Source: Chromatiales bacterium
GTDB lineage: Bacteria > Pseudomonadota > Gammaproteobacteria > UBA6429
Direction of reading: 5' to 3'
DNA length: 64,000 nucleotides
Assembly: GCA_027076405.1 (NCBI GenBank)
Contig: JALTJN010000100.1
Location: 14,970-78,969, forward strand
This document shows positions 19,555 through 28,458 of the stretch, piece by piece (position 1 is the first letter of the stretch; each line of letters opens with the position of its first letter). A model generated the notes under the pieces. The model had not been told where the DNA came from, did not search any database, and worked only from the letters and a program-made list of their open reading frames with translations. The position numbers and the translations under genes are program-made.

Positions 19555-20769
19555 ATGACAAATAAATCGAAATTAGTTAGAAAGCTATCACTGCCACTGC
19601 TCGTTTTTTACGGTATAGGTACGATTTTAGGGGCCGGGATTTACGTTTTGGTTGGTAAGGTGGCGGGTGTTTCCGGCTTTTATGCCCCCGTTTCTTTTAT
19701 TTTGGCCTCATTGCTTGCCACATTTTCAGCATTTTCTTACGCCGAGTTAGCTGCACGCTTTCCTCGAAGTGCCGGCGAAGCGGTTTATGTAGAAGAAGGT
19801 TTTGGAGTTAAATCTTTATCAATTGTTATTGGTTTGATGATTGTTGCGGTTGGTATCATTTCTACCGCGACACTGGCACATGGTTTTTTTGGTTACTTAA
19901 AAATATTTATTGATCTGCCCGAAGTCTTTGTTGTTGTATTTCTTGTTCTGGCGGTTGGTGCTGTTTGTGCTTGGGGCATAGGACAGTCGGTGAAGCTTGC
20001 TTCGGTCATGACGATTGTAGAAATTATTGGTCTAGTAATTATTTTATATGTGGGCCGTGATGCTTTTTCTTTAATACCGGCAAGATTACCGGATATGATC
20101 CCCTCGTCAGAAATGTCAGTTTGGGCAGGAATTTTTATTGGTAGCTTTATTGCATTTTATGCATACCTTGGTTTTGAGGATATTGTTAATGTTGCTGAGG
20201 AAGCGATCAAACCACGAATCAATATTCCGTTAGCAATTATTATTTCATTAATTGTTACAACATTATTTTATATTTTGATTTCTGTTGTTGCTATTATATT
20301 AATACCGCCGGAAGAACTTAGTCAAAGTCAGGCACCATTAGCGATGTTGTATCAAACAACAACAGGACAGTCACCGCTTATTATTACGATCATAAGTTTA
20401 ATTTCAGTAATTAATGGTGCTTTAATACAAGTGATTATGGCATCTCGGGTTTTATACGGGATGAGTCGAAAAAAATGGCTACCGGAAAAAATTGGAGAAG
20501 TAAATTCGACAACACGTACACCATTAAATGCAACAATAATCATTACACTACTGGTTATATTGTTTGCACTTTCTTTTCCATTATTAAGTCTGGCAAAAAT
20601 AACGAGTTTTATTACTTTAATTATTTTTATGATTATTAATTTTGCATTAATAAAAATAAAGTTTTCAAACAGGGTGCATGAAGGTTTTACGGTTCCCGTT
20701 TGGGTACCTTTGCTGGGTGGTGGAGCAACTTTGATATTTATTTTCTATTTACTGACAACCTTTATTTAA
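19555..20769 (+). CDS. APC-family amino acid permease
   Basis: A 404-residue membrane transporter with about eleven to twelve hydrophobic helices. The first helix carries the unwound GTILGAGIYVLVGKVAG motif diagnostic of amino acid-polyamine-organocation permeases. AFYAYLGFEDIVNVAEEAIKP in the middle fits the substrate region of the family. MASRVLYGMSRKKWLP is another APC hallmark. Substrate unknown; cationic amino acid or YhdG/AmpT-like members look closest. The TauE/SafE gene begins 3 bp after its stop, so the two are likely cotranscribed. Confidence 0.9.
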   Translation: MTNKSKLVRKLSLPLLVFYGIGTILGAGIYVLVGKVAGVSGFYAPVSFILASLLATFSAFSYAELAARFPRSAGEAVYVEEGFGVKSLSIVIGLMIVAVGIISTATLAHGFFGYLKIFIDLPEVFVVVFLVLAVGAVCAWGIGQSVKLASVMTIVEIIGLVIILYVGRDAFSLIPARLPDMIPSSEMSVWAGIFIGSFIAFYAYLGFEDIVNVAEEAIKPRINIPLAIIISLIVTTLFYILISVVAIILIPPEELSQSQAPLAMLYQTTTGQSPLIITIISLISVINGALIQVIMASRVLYGMSRKKWLPEKIGEVNSTTRTPLNATIIITLLVILFALSFPLLSLAKITSFITLIIFMIINFALIKIKFSNRVHEGFTVPVWVPLLGGGATLIFIFYLLTTFI

Positions 20770-20772
20770 ATT

Positions 20773-21576
20773 ATGCTGGAATTATTTTTTTCATATCTTG
20801 GGCTGGGCTTAGTGGCCGGTTTTATTGCTGGCTTACTGGGGGTTGGTGGTGGTTTGATTATTGTGCCGGTATTAATTTTTATTTTTAAGACTGAAAATAT
20901 TAATCAGAATATTATTGTTCACATGGCCATTGCTACATCACTGGCAACTATTATATTGACTTCACTGTCTTCAATTTATGCTCACCATGTAAAACATCAA
21001 GCTGTACGCTGGGACATAGTAAAGTTACTGACTCCGGGTATTATTGTTGGCGCTTTGCTTGGTGCAATGATTGCTGATTTTATGCCGGCAAAAAAATTAC
21101 AGCTGTTTTTTGCCTTGTTTGAATTATTTGTTGCGATACAAATGGCGCTGAATATTAAAGCGCATGCCGCACGAGCTTTACCGGTACAAGGCGGTATGTT
21201 TTTTGCCGGTTCGGTCATTGGGACGATATCCTCAATCGTTGGCATTGGGGGTGGTACTCTAACCGTTCCCTTTCTGGTCTGGTGTAATGTGAAAATACAG
21301 CAGGCTGTCGCTACTTCGAGTGCCTGTGGTTTGCCTATTGCGGTCGCGGGTGCCACAGGATTTATTGTAACCGGCTGGAATGAAACCGCTTTACCTGAAT
21401 ATAGCCTTGGTTATGTTTATTGGCCTGCTTTTATTTCAATTGTCGTGAGTAGTATGCTGGTTGCTCCATTAGGTGCCCGGCTGGCACACCGATTACCTGC
21501 TGCACAGTTAAAACGTGCTTTTTCGCTGGTTCTCTTTATTCTGGGAATAAAAATGCTATCTGGAATAATACTATAA
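20773..21576 (+). CDS. TauE/SafE family anion exporter (possible sulfite exporter)
   Basis: 267 residues with about eight hydrophobic helices and the two internally repeated family motifs: GLLGVGGGLIIVPVL near residues 21-36 and GIGGGTLTVPFLVW near 160. Family members export sulfite, sulfoacetate and similar organosulfur anions, but many are untested. In this window sulfite oxidation genes (soe, apr, sat) make sulfite a reasonable cargo; the direct neighbour is only an amino acid permease, so the substrate is inferred. Confidence 0.88.
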   Translation: MLELFFSYLGLGLVAGFIAGLLGVGGGLIIVPVLIFIFKTENINQNIIVHMAIATSLATIILTSLSSIYAHHVKHQAVRWDIVKLLTPGIIVGALLGAMIADFMPAKKLQLFFALFELFVAIQMALNIKAHAARALPVQGGMFFAGSVIGTISSIVGIGGGTLTVPFLVWCNVKIQQAVATSSACGLPIAVAGATGFIVTGWNETALPEYSLGYVYWPAFISIVVSSMLVAPLGARLAHRLPAAQLKRAFSLVLFILGIKMLSGIIL

Positions 21577-21731
21577 AATTCAGTTGGTTAACGCTTATGA
21601 ATACGTTGGTTTGACTGATGAGTTTATAGCCTTATTTTTATTGTCAGAATATTCAAGTTTTCATGCCTTGTACCGATATATTATTGAATACAGGTAAATT
21701 TCAAATTTAGGGTTCGAGTTCATTTCCAGTT

Positions 21732-23417
21732 ATGTTTAAAATCTTTAAGCCTCACTCTTTGGTTCAGCATTTGATTTTGAGCGTTTTGCTCATTGCGCTG
21801 GTTCCCCTGTCTTTTTTATCGGCACATTTATACCATGCGGCATGGGATAACAGTTGGCGTGAAATTCGTGAAAAACATCAATTGATTGCCGAAAATCTGG
21901 CTTTGCCGCTCACGGTTTATATTGATGATCACCGCAATATGCTGGCCTTAACAGCAGAAAGGTTGCTCCATAAAAAAATGCGAAATCACGCAGATGTTGA
22001 GCATATTTTATTTGCCACGCTAAAAAATACAGATGGATTTAACTCCCTGACCTTGCTGGATGACAAGGGTCATATCTTAGGCTTAACCCAACACTTGCGA
22101 AAAAAACACCCTGATTTAGCTTTCATCAAAAAAAGATTGTCGCGGGAAAAAACATATTTACAAACTTTAAAAACAGGTAAGGGACAGTTATCCGGTATCA
22201 AGCGTTGTCTCATTGGTGGTGAGCCAACTCTGGTATTATCATACCCGGTTTATTCAAAACAGAAAAAACTCGTGGGTGTCATTTTAAGTGAGTTAAAAGT
22301 TGGACTGATTGAAAAATTACGCCGAAATGTAAAATTTGGCGTCAAAGGGCATTCTGCGATTGTTGATCAATATGGCCATGTCATTGCCCATCCGAACCCT
22401 GTCTGGATGGAAGAAATGCGTGATATTTCTCATCTCTCTGTGGTGAAGTTAATGATGGCGGGTAAAACAGGCGTCACAACATTTTATTCTCCTTTTATTA
22501 AACAAAATATGGTGGCGGGTTATACCTCGGTACCGAAATATGGATGGGGAATTATGGTGCCTCAGCCGGAAAGTGAAGTGGTTGCCCAGGTGCGTCGTTT
22601 GATGTATTCCAATCTTATCTGGGGGTTGATAGGTGTTTTGTTTGCCATTGTCTTGGCGATTATTTTGGCTCGCTGGATTAATAATCCGATTAATCGATTA
22701 GCGGCAGCTGGTAATGCCTTGTTAAAGAATAATTTGATCGGGGATTTGGGAGAAAGTCATAAAAATGATCCCTATGAAGTGAAGCAACTCAATAGTGTTA
22801 TTCGTTCGCTGGTTTTTAGTCTGCAACGGTCACAGCAGGAGTTACAGGAATTAAATGACAGTTTGAATTTACGTATCGAAGAGGCAACCAAACGATTGCG
22901 TGAATCCAATACACAACTGGAAAACACGGTTAAAAGCGACTACTTAACTTCTCTGTCAAACCGTCGCCACTTTGAAGATGTTTTGAGTAAAATTGCCCGT
23001 CAGCGTAGTACCGACAGTAAAGAGCTGAGTATTATGCTGCTTGATATTGATAATTTTAAATTAATTAATGATCAGTTTGGTCATGCCGGTGGTGATAGGG
23101 TCTTAATTGCTATTGCACAATTATTAATGGATATAGTTAGAGCCGAAGATATGGTTGCGCGCTATGCAGGTGATGAATTTGTTTTAATTTTACAATGTAA
23201 TGTCAAAATGGCATTAAAACGTGCCGAGCAAATCAGGGCAGATATAGAAAATCTGGTTATTTCCTGTGAAGGGAATATGATTAAAACAACAGTAAGTATC
23301 GGTGTACATTATTGTAATAATATTCATGAGCTGGATGTATCAAAGGTTATGTTACAGGTTGATGAAGCCATGTATAAGGCAAAACAGGAAGGACGTAATC
23401 GCATTGTTGCGATTTAA
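21732..23417 (+). CDS. Cache-HAMP diguanylate cyclase
   Basis: 561 residues. TM1 (about 13-33) is followed by an extracytoplasmic dCache_1-type domain (about 40-290) containing GVILSELKVGLIEKL and GHSAIVDQYGHVIAHPNP, which are typical Cache strands. TM2 lies at about 295-318, then HAMP and a coiled coil (SQQELQELNDSLNLRI). The GGDEF domain (DYLTSLSNRRHFEDVL; signature AGDEF in RYAGDEFVLIL) keeps the catalytic acidic residues. It should make c-di-GMP in answer to a small external ligand, which is unknown. It is convergent with moaA, only 4 bp apart. Confidence 0.92.
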   Translation: MFKIFKPHSLVQHLILSVLLIALVPLSFLSAHLYHAAWDNSWREIREKHQLIAENLALPLTVYIDDHRNMLALTAERLLHKKMRNHADVEHILFATLKNTDGFNSLTLLDDKGHILGLTQHLRKKHPDLAFIKKRLSREKTYLQTLKTGKGQLSGIKRCLIGGEPTLVLSYPVYSKQKKLVGVILSELKVGLIEKLRRNVKFGVKGHSAIVDQYGHVIAHPNPVWMEEMRDISHLSVVKLMMAGKTGVTTFYSPFIKQNMVAGYTSVPKYGWGIMVPQPESEVVAQVRRLMYSNLIWGLIGVLFAIVLAIILARWINNPINRLAAAGNALLKNNLIGDLGESHKNDPYEVKQLNSVIRSLVFSLQRSQQELQELNDSLNLRIEEATKRLRESNTQLENTVKSDYLTSLSNRRHFEDVLSKIARQRSTDSKELSIMLLDIDNFKLINDQFGHAGGDRVLIAIAQLLMDIVRAEDMVARYAGDEFVLILQCNVKMALKRAEQIRADIENLVISCEGNMIKTTVSIGVHYCNNIHELDVSKVMLQVDEAMYKAKQEGRNRIVAI

Positions 23418-23421
23418 ATAA

Positions 23422-24408
23422 TCAACCACCCGTCATTGACATAAAACGTACCAGCTTACCGGGCTGTTCACTAAACTCATGTTTTTCAGGTTTGAGGTCA
23501 ATGGCTTTTTGAATATGCTGTTTTAATTCATCATCTGTAATACCTGCACGCATTAATTCACGTAGCGGATAGCTATCATCTTGTCCCAGACAAAGATAAA
23601 GCGTGCCATCAACAGAGAGCCGGACACGGTTACAGGTATCACAAAAGTGTTGAGATATTGGTGTAATAAAACCAATTCTTAACTCGGTATCGTCAACTCG
23701 CACATAGCGTGCCGGGCCACCGCCATTCATATTGGCTTTAACCAATTTGTATTTTTTAGCGAGACGATCATGAATTTTATTGAGCGGAATATATTGCTTG
23801 TTTGCTTCACGTCCGGTGTCACCCATGGGCATAGCTTCAATAAAGCGAAGAGTAAAGTCATGATCGATGCAAAACTGCACCATATCTTCAACTTCATCAT
23901 CGTTTACGCCGCGCATTACAACCATATTGATTTTAACCGGCTGGAAGCCGGCTTCTTTTGCGGCCATTAAACCATCAATGACTTTTTCCAGTTTGCCACC
24001 GCCAGTTATTTCTTTAAAGCGGTCGGCGCGTAAAGTATCCAGACTGACATTAATGCGAGAGATACCTGCCTGCTTGAGAGGGGCGGCCTGTTTTCTCAAG
24101 CGCGTTGCATTACTGCTGATGGATAAGTCTTCAATGCCGGGCAGTTGAGAGAGTCTGGCTGCAAGCTCCGGTATATTTTTTCTAACCAGTGGTTCTCCTC
24201 CGGTAAGACGAATGCGTTTAGTACCCAGTTCACCGAATACCCGAATAACGCGTTCAATTTCGTCAAAGGTTAACCAGTCTTTGGGCTCGCCAAAATCTTT
24301 AAAGCCCTCGGGTAAACAGTAATGACAGCGTAAGTCGCACCGATCTGTGACGGAGAGGCGCAAGTATTCAATGTTGCGGCCATATTGATCAGTAAGTTGT
24401 TCTGGCAT
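23422..24408 (-). CDS. moaA: GTP 3',8-cyclase, molybdenum cofactor synthesis
   Basis: MoaA is the radical-SAM enzyme that starts molybdopterin synthesis by converting GTP to 3',8-cyclo-7,8-dihydro-GTP. The 328-residue protein has the N-terminal CDLRCHYC cluster motif (Cys24, 28, 31), the GGEPLVRK SAM motif and the C-terminal second cluster (CDTCNRVRLS ... LCLG). The normal GG tail is present (SMTGG). Its product is needed by NapA and SoeA encoded elsewhere in this window. The other moa/mob genes are not here. Confidence 0.97.
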   Translation of the reverse strand: MPEQLTDQYGRNIEYLRLSVTDRCDLRCHYCLPEGFKDFGEPKDWLTFDEIERVIRVFGELGTKRIRLTGGEPLVRKNIPELAARLSQLPGIEDLSISSNATRLRKQAAPLKQAGISRINVSLDTLRADRFKEITGGGKLEKVIDGLMAAKEAGFQPVKINMVVMRGVNDDEVEDMVQFCIDHDFTLRFIEAMPMGDTGREANKQYIPLNKIHDRLAKKYKLVKANMNGGGPARYVRVDDTELRIGFITPISQHFCDTCNRVRLSVDGTLYLCLGQDDSYPLRELMRAGITDDELKQHIQKAIDLKPEKHEFSEQPGKLVRFMSMTGG

Positions 24409-24520
24409 ATAAAAACCCTGTGAGTTAGGTGGGTTTAAGTTGGAAAAGCTGTATTAGAATATGCTAATTATAGCTGATTGGGAAGGAGCAGGACGGTCTA
24501 TTTTTACTTAATTTTAGTAA

Positions 24521-25135
24521 TTATAAGTTTTTAACATCTAATGACATCCTGACGAGATCAGCGACTGAGCTCGCAGCCATTTTATCCATAACATTAGCCC
24601 TATGTACTTCAACTGTTTTAACGCTTATTTCAAGTTTTTTGGCAATATCTTTATTTAGCATGCCTGTTACAACATGCTCCATCACTTCTTTCTCACGCTT
24701 GGTTAAAGAATTTATTCTTTCAAGTGTAATATTTTGTGAGTTATTTTTTCTTCGGTCATCCTTATGTTTACTAACTGCATTATGAATAAGGTCTAGCAGT
24801 TCCTGACCTTTAAATGGTTTTTCAAGAAAATCGAGCACTCCCGCCTTCATGGCTTTGACTGCGGTAGAAACATCACCAAAGCCACTGATCATAATAACGG
24901 GGAGATCAATGTTGTTATCGGTTAGTTGTTGATGTAATTCCAATCCATTGATTCCGGGTAGGCGTAAGTCAAGAATTAAACAGCCGATGCCATCATCATT
25001 ATATGTACTTAAAAACTCATTCGCATTATCATAAGTTTTTGATTTGTAATTAATGGTAGCAACCAGATCACTTAAATAATTAAGCATACTTGGATCATCA
25101 TCAACAATATGTATAGTAACGTTTTGGTTTTTCAT
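24521..25135 (-). CDS. FixJ-type two-component response regulator (orphan)
   Basis: 204 residues: an N-terminal receiver domain (acidic pocket VDDD, phosphoacceptor Asp56 in LILDLRLPG, FLEKPFKG with the conserved Lys) followed by a LuxR-type helix-turn-helix (LTKREKEVMEHVVTGMLNKD, then KTVEVHRANVMDKM). This is the FixJ/NodW/TodT layout. No histidine kinase gene is adjacent. It is divergent from ccmA across a 332-bp gap with several dyads, so it may control itself and the ccm genes. That link is inferred from position only. Confidence 0.93.
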   Translation of the reverse strand: MKNQNVTIHIVDDDPSMLNYLSDLVATINYKSKTYDNANEFLSTYNDDGIGCLILDLRLPGINGLELHQQLTDNNIDLPVIMISGFGDVSTAVKAMKAGVLDFLEKPFKGQELLDLIHNAVSKHKDDRRKNNSQNITLERINSLTKREKEVMEHVVTGMLNKDIAKKLEISVKTVEVHRANVMDKMAASSVADLVRMSLDVKNL

Positions 25136-25467
25136 TTTTGTGTTAACTTTAAATCCCGTTTAGCCCTGATTTATTCAAGGATCGAACTCTTATAATGAAA
25201 GAGTTCATTTTAAATTTTATTATCTCTACACAAAACAGCAATATACAATGGTAGTTATGATGACATGTTTTTATTTGTTAAATTGAATCTCAGGGGGAGT
25301 GAGATATTTTTAACAAGATGTAATCATATTTGGTATTAGGTACTAATCATATTATGATCACTATTTATTGATATTAGGGTATACCCTTATATACTGCAAA
25401 AAAGTGCGTAATTTATACAATATGTCGCTTTATATCAGCGTCTGCATTTAGGTCTGCAATTATATTT
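25136..25467. promoter_or_regulatory. Divergent fixJ-like / ccmA control region with three dyads
   Basis: No gene is seen. Three inverted repeats stand out: GAACTCTT (25184-25191) with AAGAGTTC (25199-25206), 49 bp before the regulator start; ATCAT/ATGAT at 25346-25358; and the perfect 12-bp palindrome AGGGTATACCCT at 25376-25387, 80 bp before ccmA. They are candidates for binding by the FixJ-type regulator or another factor. Confidence 0.5.
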
Positions 25468-26103
25468 ATGGAAACGAAATATACATATACAGGGAAGTTA
25501 GAGGTTAAGAATCTTGCTTGTTGGCGGAATGAGCAACTTCTGTTTAATGATGTCTGCTTATCCTTATCTCCACAAAATGTGCTGTTTTTAGAAGGGCAAA
25601 ATGGTAGTGGCAAAACCAGCCTGTTAAGGATTCTTTGCGGCTTTCGTTTAGCCGATGAAGGCGAAATCAACTGGAACAATGAATCGGTAACATCAGTCCC
25701 TGAATATTTTCAGAATATCTCTTATGTTGGTCATAAAAATGGAATTAAAGATGAACTGACGGTTGAAGAAAACCTGAATTTAATGCGTTCAATGGCAACA
25801 GCGGATGAAATAAAAACAGATGATGTTTTAAAACGAATTGGTTTATTTAAAAAGGCAGATGTTTTGAGCCGTCAATTATCCGCAGGACAAAAGCGAAAGC
25901 TTGCTTTGGCCCGTCTGATGATGACGAATAATTCCTTTTGGATTTTAGATGAACCTTTTACTTCATTAGATACAGCAAGTGTTCGTTTTTTTGAGTCGTT
26001 GATTCAAAAACATATTTCACGTGGTGGATTATTAATATTAACCTCGCACCATGACATCGATTTATCCGGTTTATCAGTAAACCGCTTTAATTTAAGTAGC
26101 TAA
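25468..26103 (+). CDS. ccmA: Haem exporter ATP-binding subunit CcmA
   Basis: The ATPase of the CcmABCD complex that releases holo-CcmE for cytochrome c maturation. The 211-residue protein has Walker A (GQNGSGKT, 43-50), the ABC signature LSAGQKRKLALARL, and Walker B WILDEPF, with a His switch in LTSHHD. It is the first gene of the ccm cluster, followed by ccmB after 4 bp. A near start is METKYTYTGK; a shorter start is possible since the conserved region begins at LEVKNLAC. Confidence 0.96.
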   Translation: METKYTYTGKLEVKNLACWRNEQLLFNDVCLSLSPQNVLFLEGQNGSGKTSLLRILCGFRLADEGEINWNNESVTSVPEYFQNISYVGHKNGIKDELTVEENLNLMRSMATADEIKTDDVLKRIGLFKKADVLSRQLSAGQKRKLALARLMMTNNSFWILDEPFTSLDTASVRFFESLIQKHISRGGLLILTSHHDIDLSGLSVNRFNLSS

Positions 26104-26107
26104 ATAT

Positions 26108-26776
26108 ATGTTGAAGGCATGGAGACAAATTTTTAAACGCGATTTATTGATTGCTTTTCGACGTCGTTCAGAGATTATTCATCCGCTGATATTTTTTGTT
26201 ATGGTAATTTCATTATTTCCTTTAGCCATTGGTGACGATAAGGCTTTGTTACAAAAAATTGCTCCGGCCATTATTTGGGTGACCGCATTGTTAGCCACCA
26301 TGTTGTCACTAGACAATTTATTCCGTTCTGATTTTGAAGACGGTAGTCTGGAACAAATGACCTTGCTAAAAACACCGTTATCTTTTTTGGTAACAGCAAA
26401 AATAATTGCACACTGGTTTATTACTGGCTTGCCTTTGATTTTAATAACCCCGCTACTGGCAGTGTTACTTTATTTACCTGCGGATACGGTTTCAATGTTA
26501 TTATTAACCTTGTTATTAGGAACGCCAACATTAAGCTTGATTGGTGCAGTGGGTATTGCATTAACTGTAGCATTAAGACAGGGCGGGGTAATTTTGTCCT
26601 TGTTAATTTTACCTTTATATATTCCTGTTCTGATATTTGCGACGTTAGCCTTGCAAAATACTGCTCAAGGATTTTCAGCAGAGGCGCAATTAGCGATGCT
26701 GTTGGCAATATTGGTACTTGCTATCACTTTATCTCCCTTTGCTATTGCAGCAGCATTAAAAGTAAGTTTGAATTAA
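26108..26776 (+). CDS. ccmB: Haem exporter membrane subunit CcmB
   Basis: 222 residues with six hydrophobic helices, the normal CcmB length. The family segments FKRDLLIAFRRRSEIIHPL at the start and FEDGSLEQMTLLKTPL in the centre are present, as is LGTPTLSLIGAVGIALTVAL. It forms the membrane channel of the CcmABCD complex in the inner membrane. ccmC begins 3 bp after its stop. Confidence 0.96.
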   Translation: MLKAWRQIFKRDLLIAFRRRSEIIHPLIFFVMVISLFPLAIGDDKALLQKIAPAIIWVTALLATMLSLDNLFRSDFEDGSLEQMTLLKTPLSFLVTAKIIAHWFITGLPLILITPLLAVLLYLPADTVSMLLLTLLLGTPTLSLIGAVGIALTVALRQGGVILSLLILPLYIPVLIFATLALQNTAQGFSAEAQLAMLLAILVLAITLSPFAIAAALKVSLN

Positions 26777-26779
26777 GCT

Positions 26780-27538
26780 ATGAGTATTGTTACAAGCATT
26801 ACAAAACTGTATCACCAGTTTGCATCGCCGCCTTATTTTTATCGAATTTCAGGTATGTGGTTGCCGTATATTATGGGCTTGTTTGCCTTGTTATTTATAG
26901 CTGGTTTATATGACGGTTTGATTCTTGCTCCAGTTGATTACGAGCAGGGTGAAGCCTACCGGATTATTTTTGTGCATGTTCCGGCAGCATGGATGTCACT
27001 CTTTATATATATGGTTATGGCAGTTACCGGAGCCATTAGTTTGATCTGGCGCTTAAAACTGGCAGAAATTGTTATGATTAGTAGTGCCCCCATTGGTGCC
27101 GGTTTTACTTTTCTTGCTTTAGTGACCGGTTCTATCTGGGGTAAACCCATGTGGAATACATGGTGGGTATGGGATGCCCGCTTGACCTCGGAACTTTTAT
27201 TATTATTTTTATATTTCGGTGTAATGGCTTTGTACAATGCTATTGAAGACCGGCGTACTGCGGCGCGTGCTGTTGCGATTTTAGCGCTGGTTGGTGTGGT
27301 GAATATTCCGATTATTCATTATTCGGTTGAATGGTGGAATACCCTACATCAGGGGCCGACAGTAACAAAGTTTGATAAACCATCAATCCATCTATCAATG
27401 TTAATTCCTCTATTAATTATGGCAGTGGCATTTAAATTATTTTATATCGGCAGTTTGTTTATGCGGGTAAGAACAGAAATATTGGTGCGTGAACAAAAAA
27501 GTAAATGGGTTATGAAATTACTGGAGTCAAACAAGTAA
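26780..27538 (+). CDS. ccmC: Haem-handling protein CcmC
   Basis: 252 residues, six transmembrane helices. CcmC presents haem to CcmE. The tryptophan-rich haem-binding WWD motif is intact (WGKPMWNTWWVWDARLTS), flanked by the haem-ligand histidines in IFVHVPAAWMS and IPIIHYSVEWWNTLHQG. ccmD starts 1 bp after its stop codon (ATG at 27540). Confidence 0.97.
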   Translation: MSIVTSITKLYHQFASPPYFYRISGMWLPYIMGLFALLFIAGLYDGLILAPVDYEQGEAYRIIFVHVPAAWMSLFIYMVMAVTGAISLIWRLKLAEIVMISSAPIGAGFTFLALVTGSIWGKPMWNTWWVWDARLTSELLLLFLYFGVMALYNAIEDRRTAARAVAILALVGVVNIPIIHYSVEWWNTLHQGPTVTKFDKPSIHLSMLIPLLIMAVAFKLFYIGSLFMRVRTEILVREQKSKWVMKLLESNK

Positions 27539-27539
27539 A

Positions 27540-27701
27540 ATGGAAGCATTAGATTTTGGTAAGTACAATTTATATATTTGGGCATCGTATGGCCTGACCT
27601 TTGCTATTCTAATTTGGAATATTGTTATTCCATTAGTTGCAAAAAAGCGATTAGTGAAAAAAATTAAACGTCAAAATTATTTAAATGGGAATCAGCCGTG
27701 A
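27540..27701 (+). CDS. ccmD: Haem exporter accessory protein CcmD
   Basis: A 53-codon gene found by reading the ccmC-ccmE gap. The product begins MEALDFGKYNLYIWASYGLT, has one transmembrane helix (about 11-33) and a basic tail with KKRLVKKIKRQN. That is the exact layout of CcmD, which links CcmC-CcmE to CcmAB. The TGA stop overlaps the GTG start of ccmE (GTGA at 27698-27701). Confidence 0.93.
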   Translation: MEALDFGKYNLYIWASYGLTFAILIWNIVIPLVAKKRLVKKIKRQNYLNGNQP

Positions 27702-28159
27702 AACCAGCTCGTAAAAAAAGATTGTTCTTTATTGTTTTTCTTGTGGCCGGTGTCACGCTTGCTGCCGGCTTTGCAATGTATGCTTTCAATCAAAATCTGA
27801 TGTTTTATTTTTCGCCAACGGATGTTAAAGAAGGAAAAGCACCGGTTGATAAATTATTTCGTATGGGTGGCATGGTTGTAAAAGGCAGTTTTACTAAAGA
27901 GCCAAAGAGTTTAAAGGTTCACTTTGATCTTACTGATTATGAAAAAACAGTCTCAGTTGAATATGAAGGTATTTTGCCAGATTTATTTCGCGAAGGTCAG
28001 GGGATTATTAGTCGCGGCAAACTGAATGCTCAAGGTGTATTTATAGCAGAAGAAGTTTTAGCCAAGCATGATGAGAATTATATGCCGCCGGAAGTTGCCG
28101 ATTCTTTAGAGAAAGCGAAAAATAAGCTGGAAAATAAAGCAAAAGAAAATACGAAATAG
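27698..28159 (+). CDS. ccmE: Haem chaperone CcmE
   Basis: A 153-residue membrane-anchored periplasmic haem chaperone. It has an N-terminal anchor (about 8-29), the OB-fold domain with VKGSF and FDLTDYEKTVSVEYEGILP, and the covalent haem ligand His124 in LAKHDENYMP, with Tyr128. It starts with GTG overlapping ccmD. It is the last gene before a 299-bp break in the ccm order. Confidence 0.97.
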   Translation: MKPARKKRLFFIVFLVAGVTLAAGFAMYAFNQNLMFYFSPTDVKEGKAPVDKLFRMGGMVVKGSFTKEPKSLKVHFDLTDYEKTVSVEYEGILPDLFREGQGIISRGKLNAQGVFIAEEVLAKHDENYMPPEVADSLEKAKNKLENKAKENTK

Positions 28160-28458
28160 GAATACATCTTTAAACGTTTAGTACGAGTTAAAAGGTAAGG
28201 GCCTGGAATAGGGATTTTTAAATTAAGACCGTTTACTGTAAGGATGCAGGAAGTGGGGTAACGTAATAATTGTTGCTAAAGGACGCACAGTCGAGAGTCA
28301 AAGTAGTCAGGCATCTTTCTCTTCGTCAGCCTTCCTCTGCTGTTAGATGATAATATTTTGCGTGTCTTGATTTGAAACTTTTCTAGTGTGGAGTTGAAGA
28401 AATTCCCGGACCTCTCGTTCTTGTTGTTGAATTTTATAGAGTAAAAAGTAGATAAATC
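28160..28458. other. Unusual 299-bp gap between ccmE and ccmF
   Basis: No protein or RNA gene is recognised. The gap contains TTTAGTACGAGTT...GTAAGGG near 28178 and the 23-bp block 28353-28375 that also occurs, inverted, at 8971-8993. In most ccm operons ccmE and ccmF lie next to each other, so this looks like inserted repeat-type DNA. Confidence 0.5.
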
